DNA from: Ziziphus jujuba
Taxonomy: Eukaryota > Streptophyta > Magnoliopsida > Rosales > Rhamnaceae
Length of the DNA stretch: 64,000 bases
Direction of reading: 5' to 3'
Assembly: GCF_031755915.1 (NCBI RefSeq)
Contig: NC_083387.1
Coordinates: 10,189,001 to 10,253,000 of the forward strand
The notes under the pieces were generated by a model. That model was not told where the DNA came from. It was given only the letters and a program-made list of their open reading frames with translations, and did no database searches. The translations under genes were made by a program, and so were the position numbers. This document shows positions 61,501 through 64,000 of the stretch, piece by piece (within the stretch, counting starts at the first letter, position 1; each line of letters starts with the position of its first letter).

Positions 61501-63199
61501 TCACACTTAATAGTATTAATATAGTTGCTGCCAATAGAAAATGTGACATTGCTTATTTCGGTTACCTGAATTTTGGAGTCTTGCTTAACCCAACCAATAT
61601 TGTAAGGTTCAGGATGAGGCTTAGTGGGTAATTGTAAAGCATTAACTAATGCTTTTGAAACAACATTCTCGGTGCTACCTCCATCTATGATTACTTCACA
61701 CACTTTGCCATTGATGGTGCACTTGGTTTTGAAGAGTGAATGCCGTTAGATAGACGTGATCTTCTTGGCTAAATAGAGCATTTTCTGCAATATGCATATC
61801 ACAAGCTCTCCCCCAATGTCATCCCCACTAATCTCATCAATTGCTTCTACAAATTCAGCACCCATTTCATCCCCTTCGTCACCAATTTCTTCCAATTCCT
61901 CATGCATATGCATCAATTTCCGTTGAGAACACTCATTGGACCTATGTCCCAATTGATTGCATTTAAAACATTTGATTGGGTATGGGCATGCATAAGGATT
62001 GGCATTTGTGGGATGATTGGATGGTCTTGAAGGTTGGTTGTAATTGGGTTGGAATAGTGGTACTTTCCCTGCAGCTTTGGTGTTCTATTCGTGTGGTTGT
62101 TTGGAGTTGGTATGGGTAGGATATGAAGTGAAATTGGTTGATTTATGGTGCTGTTGATATGGTCTTGGTTTATCGAAGTAGAAGTCTGATAGAGGTTTCC
62201 ATTTGTGGGGAGGTCAGGTAGCTGAATCCGGGACTGACAGTTGCCTCTCTACTCTGTTTGCTAAATTCACAGCTGCATTAAAGTTAGCAATGGGGCTTAA
62301 ATGGAGCTTCTCTCTAATTAGTTTTTGAAGCCCATGGATATATCGAGCCATTTCTTAACGTTCTGTCTCTTGCAAGTTATTACGGGAGCTCAAACAAAAG
62401 AATTTAGTAGTGTAGTCATTCACAGTTCTATTACCTTGGTGGAAACTATGGTACTGTTCATAAAGCAATTAGTCATAATCCTCTGGCAAGAACCGTGCCT
62501 TGAGCAATTGCTTCATTCGGTGCCAAGATCTAATAGGTTCCTTTCCTTCTTTCCTTCTGTTGGCTTGCAATTGCTCCCACCAAGCAGAACACTACCCTTA
62601 AGCTTATAAGCCACCAATTTGACCTGTTGTGCTCTGGTGATATACATGTAGTCTAAGAATGACTCAACATTTTGAATCCAATCTAAGAAGCTTTCTATAA
62701 CAATTTGGCCATCAGACATAGGCAGATCAATTTTAATTTTATAAGCCGTATCTCAATGTTGATCATACCTGGGTGGAGATCCTGACTGTCCAAAATGGTG
62801 GTTAGGGAAATGATATCCAAGCCTACGTCGTGGTTGGTTAAAGAGAGTTGCCTCAATGTCATCATCTGAGTTGGTGTTCGGCAATGGGAGCTGGTTAGGG
62901 TAAAAATTTCGCAGAGAGTGAGATGGTGGTGGTGGATTTATTGCCAAGGAAAAATCTGGCCGTGGCTGGGTGTTTTGGGTCCGAATTGGTGCCGGTGGGT
63001 GGCAAGCTAGCTCTCGCTCTCTCGCTCCAGCAACCGGTGGTGTTAAAGGTGGTGGTGAAGTTTGTTGAAGCAAGGATTGTTGGATGACTAAGGCAAGATT
63101 CTCGATCTGCTGCTCCACACCTCGGATGGCTACCAAAATGGCTTTCGTACCCTGGTCTTCTCCATTGGTACAGCTGCTACCTTCATTAGAATTGGCCAT
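58535..63199 (-). pseudogene. Gypsy gag-pol polyprotein, broken
   Basis: Domains in order on the minus strand: gag N-terminus from ATG 63199, gag core with RTVNDYTTKFFCL and ARYIHGLQKLIREKL (about 62220-62755), CCHC knuckle CFKCNQLGHRSNEC (61970-61929), protease (61703-61353) with IDGGSTENVVS and ILLGRPWLFDR, RT (61209-60478) with [13 protein letters not shown] and the active-site YFDD (60609-60598), RNase H (60237-59899) with VDTDESKVGIGAVLT, and integrase (59640-59126) with CCPTC, catalytic Asp residues in SMDVILG and TSDRDVKF, and the Glu region TEVVN after a stop. The C-terminal part (to 58535) runs in other frames. Several stops replace Gln (after SGYH at 60772, before TEVVN at 59126), that is, C-to-T changes. 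Gag has at least one indel near 62580. Confidence 0.93.
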
Positions 63200-63223
63200 A
63201 ACAGGATTCCCGACGATCTCCCA

Positions 63224-63235
63224 GCTCTGATACCA
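63224..63235 (-). other. Primer-binding site, initiator Met-tRNA type
   Basis: TGGTATCAGAGC on the minus strand, three bases inside the 5' LTR; complementary to the 3' end of initiator methionine tRNA. Confidence 0.9.
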
Positions 63236-63238
63236 ATT

Positions 63239-63716
63239 TGATGTAGAAGCTTTCAATTAAACAAGAAAAATGAATTTATCATTTACAAACAACCAGCAAA
63301 GGAAGCTGGAAGCTCAGCTTGTTCATCAAGCTATTTCATATATTGAAGAAGATAAAAATTGTCTACTTGAAAGATGGAAACTATTACATATATAAACCTA
63401 AAAATGAAAACGGTGCGTTTTAAACAATTATTCTAGAAAGATCAAAATGGTGTGTTTTTTATTTGGGTCATGTGAACCTTGGCACATGCAATGCTATGTT
63501 GCTGCTAGTATGGCATTGTTGTTGCTGGTGTTGTTGCTGGTGCTGCTGTATTGCTGCTGGTGCTACTGCGGGTGCTACCGAGCTTGTTGTTGCTGCTGTC
63601 GAGCTTGCTGTGTTGCTGCCAAGCTGCTGTTGCCGAGCTACTGTGTTGCTGCCGAGCTGCTGTTACAGAGCTATGTTGATGCCGAGCTGTCGAGCTATGT
63701 TGCTTCACCTCCATCA
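63239..63716 (-). repeat. 5' LTR of the gypsy element
   Basis: 478 bp, TGATGGAGGTG...CTTCTACATCA on the minus strand. It contains the same GCTG-rich unit array as the 3' LTR (about 63500-63700). Differences from the 3' LTR include both substitutions and unit-number changes, so insertion is not very recent. Confidence 0.92.
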
Positions 63717-63721
63717 TTTCT

Positions 63722-64000
63722 CTTAGGATTAGGTTGTTGTCTTCTAGGTCTTTATTTTTTAGGGAAAATGTTCAATCTCTCTGGTGATTTTTCTGAGGAG
63801 TAACTGTTTGTAACATGTTACTCAGAACTCTGGAAATATGGGAAGAAAAATTCTATATTCTACAATAAAAACAGGACCTTAACCAACTATATAAAAGAAT
63901 AGAAGTACGATATTCATTTTCTTGTATGAAGTTATGGATTTGCTCTTTGTGAGTGTGGCATGTCAGCATCACCAGTGTTTTGATATGGTTTCAGGAACAT
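63722..64000 (+). pseudogene. PI4KA1: PI4K-alpha pseudogene copy B, continuation
   Basis: Resumes copy B after the gypsy element. From about 63797 it aligns with copy A from 18318 (GAGTAACTGTTTGTAACATG and onward). The first 75 bp have no counterpart in A, so A has a deletion or B an insertion there. The next exon begins at 63995 after TTTCAG and runs out of the window. Confidence 0.8.

Larger units (their letters stand above)
58082..63716 (-). mobile_element. Ty3/gypsy retrotransposon, full length, decayed
   Basis: 5635 bp on the minus strand: 5' LTR 63239-63716, primer-binding site, gag-pol, polypurine tract, 3' LTR 58082-58534. TTTCT flanks both sides (58077-58081 and 63717-63721), a perfect 5-bp duplication. 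LTR termini are TGATG...CATCA. The order PR-RT-RH-IN is gypsy-type. Frame breaks and stops make it non-autonomous. It is inserted in an intron of PI4K-alpha copy B. Confidence 0.95.

Noticed and set aside
63447..63803. Cys/Leu-rich 118-codon open frame
   Set aside because: It is a translation of the GCTG-rich unit array in the gypsy 5' LTR.

Overview
This is nuclear DNA of a flowering plant, probably a eudicot. It is AT-rich, has GT-AG introns, and is dominated by plant transposable elements. The recognisable genes belong to land-plant families: BURP, DUF2775 organ-specific protein, LEW1, PI4K-alpha and a BLUS1-like kinase. The species cannot be named from the sequence. Only two genes look intact. 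One is a minus-strand DUF2775/organ-specific-protein gene (32690-34190, two exons, an 18-residue tandem repeat). The other is a plus-strand BURP-domain gene (38346-39283, two exons, complete four-CH motif). No tRNA, rRNA or CRISPR locus was seen.

Left third (1-31.7 kb): a second BURP gene is dead. A hAT transposon (682-1913, 8-bp target duplication) and a Ty3/gypsy element with LTRs of about 3 kb (2737-10948) split its coding sequence, and BURP sequence resumes exactly after the gypsy element. That gypsy element is itself split by a solo LTR (5898-9102). Next come a minus-strand LEW1/NUS1-like gene whose exon phases still fit but which has two frame breaks (11149-13015), and a plus-strand multi-exon PI4K-alpha pseudogene segment (15950-18947). 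A minus-strand Copia 5' half follows (19090-24601). Its gag is split by a Harbinger-like element (20279-23833) that carries a complete 424-bp TRIM element (22551-22974). At 25492-31719 an old solo LTR of the 3-kb family holds a younger solo LTR (25961-29167, target duplication CAATG).

Middle (31.7-48.7 kb): the two intact genes sit here, separated by about 4 kb of AT-rich DNA. Around them are a palindromic MITE (40265-40429), small local duplications and a second TRIM (47880-48238).

Right third (48.7-64 kb): a possible 6.6-kb CACTA-like element (48749-55322) holds a second palindromic MITE copy, a Copia pol tail and exon-like scraps. After it lies a second PI4K-alpha pseudogene copy (55858 to beyond the window end). 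One of its introns contains a full-length but decayed Ty3/gypsy element (58082-63716: LTRs, PBS, PPT, gag-PR-RT-RH-IN, target duplication TTTCT).

The window has no operon-like logic. Its main content is a datable record of nested insertions, two independently decayed copies of the same PI4K-alpha segment, and a small neighbourhood of secreted, repeat-bearing protein genes (two BURP, one DUF2775).
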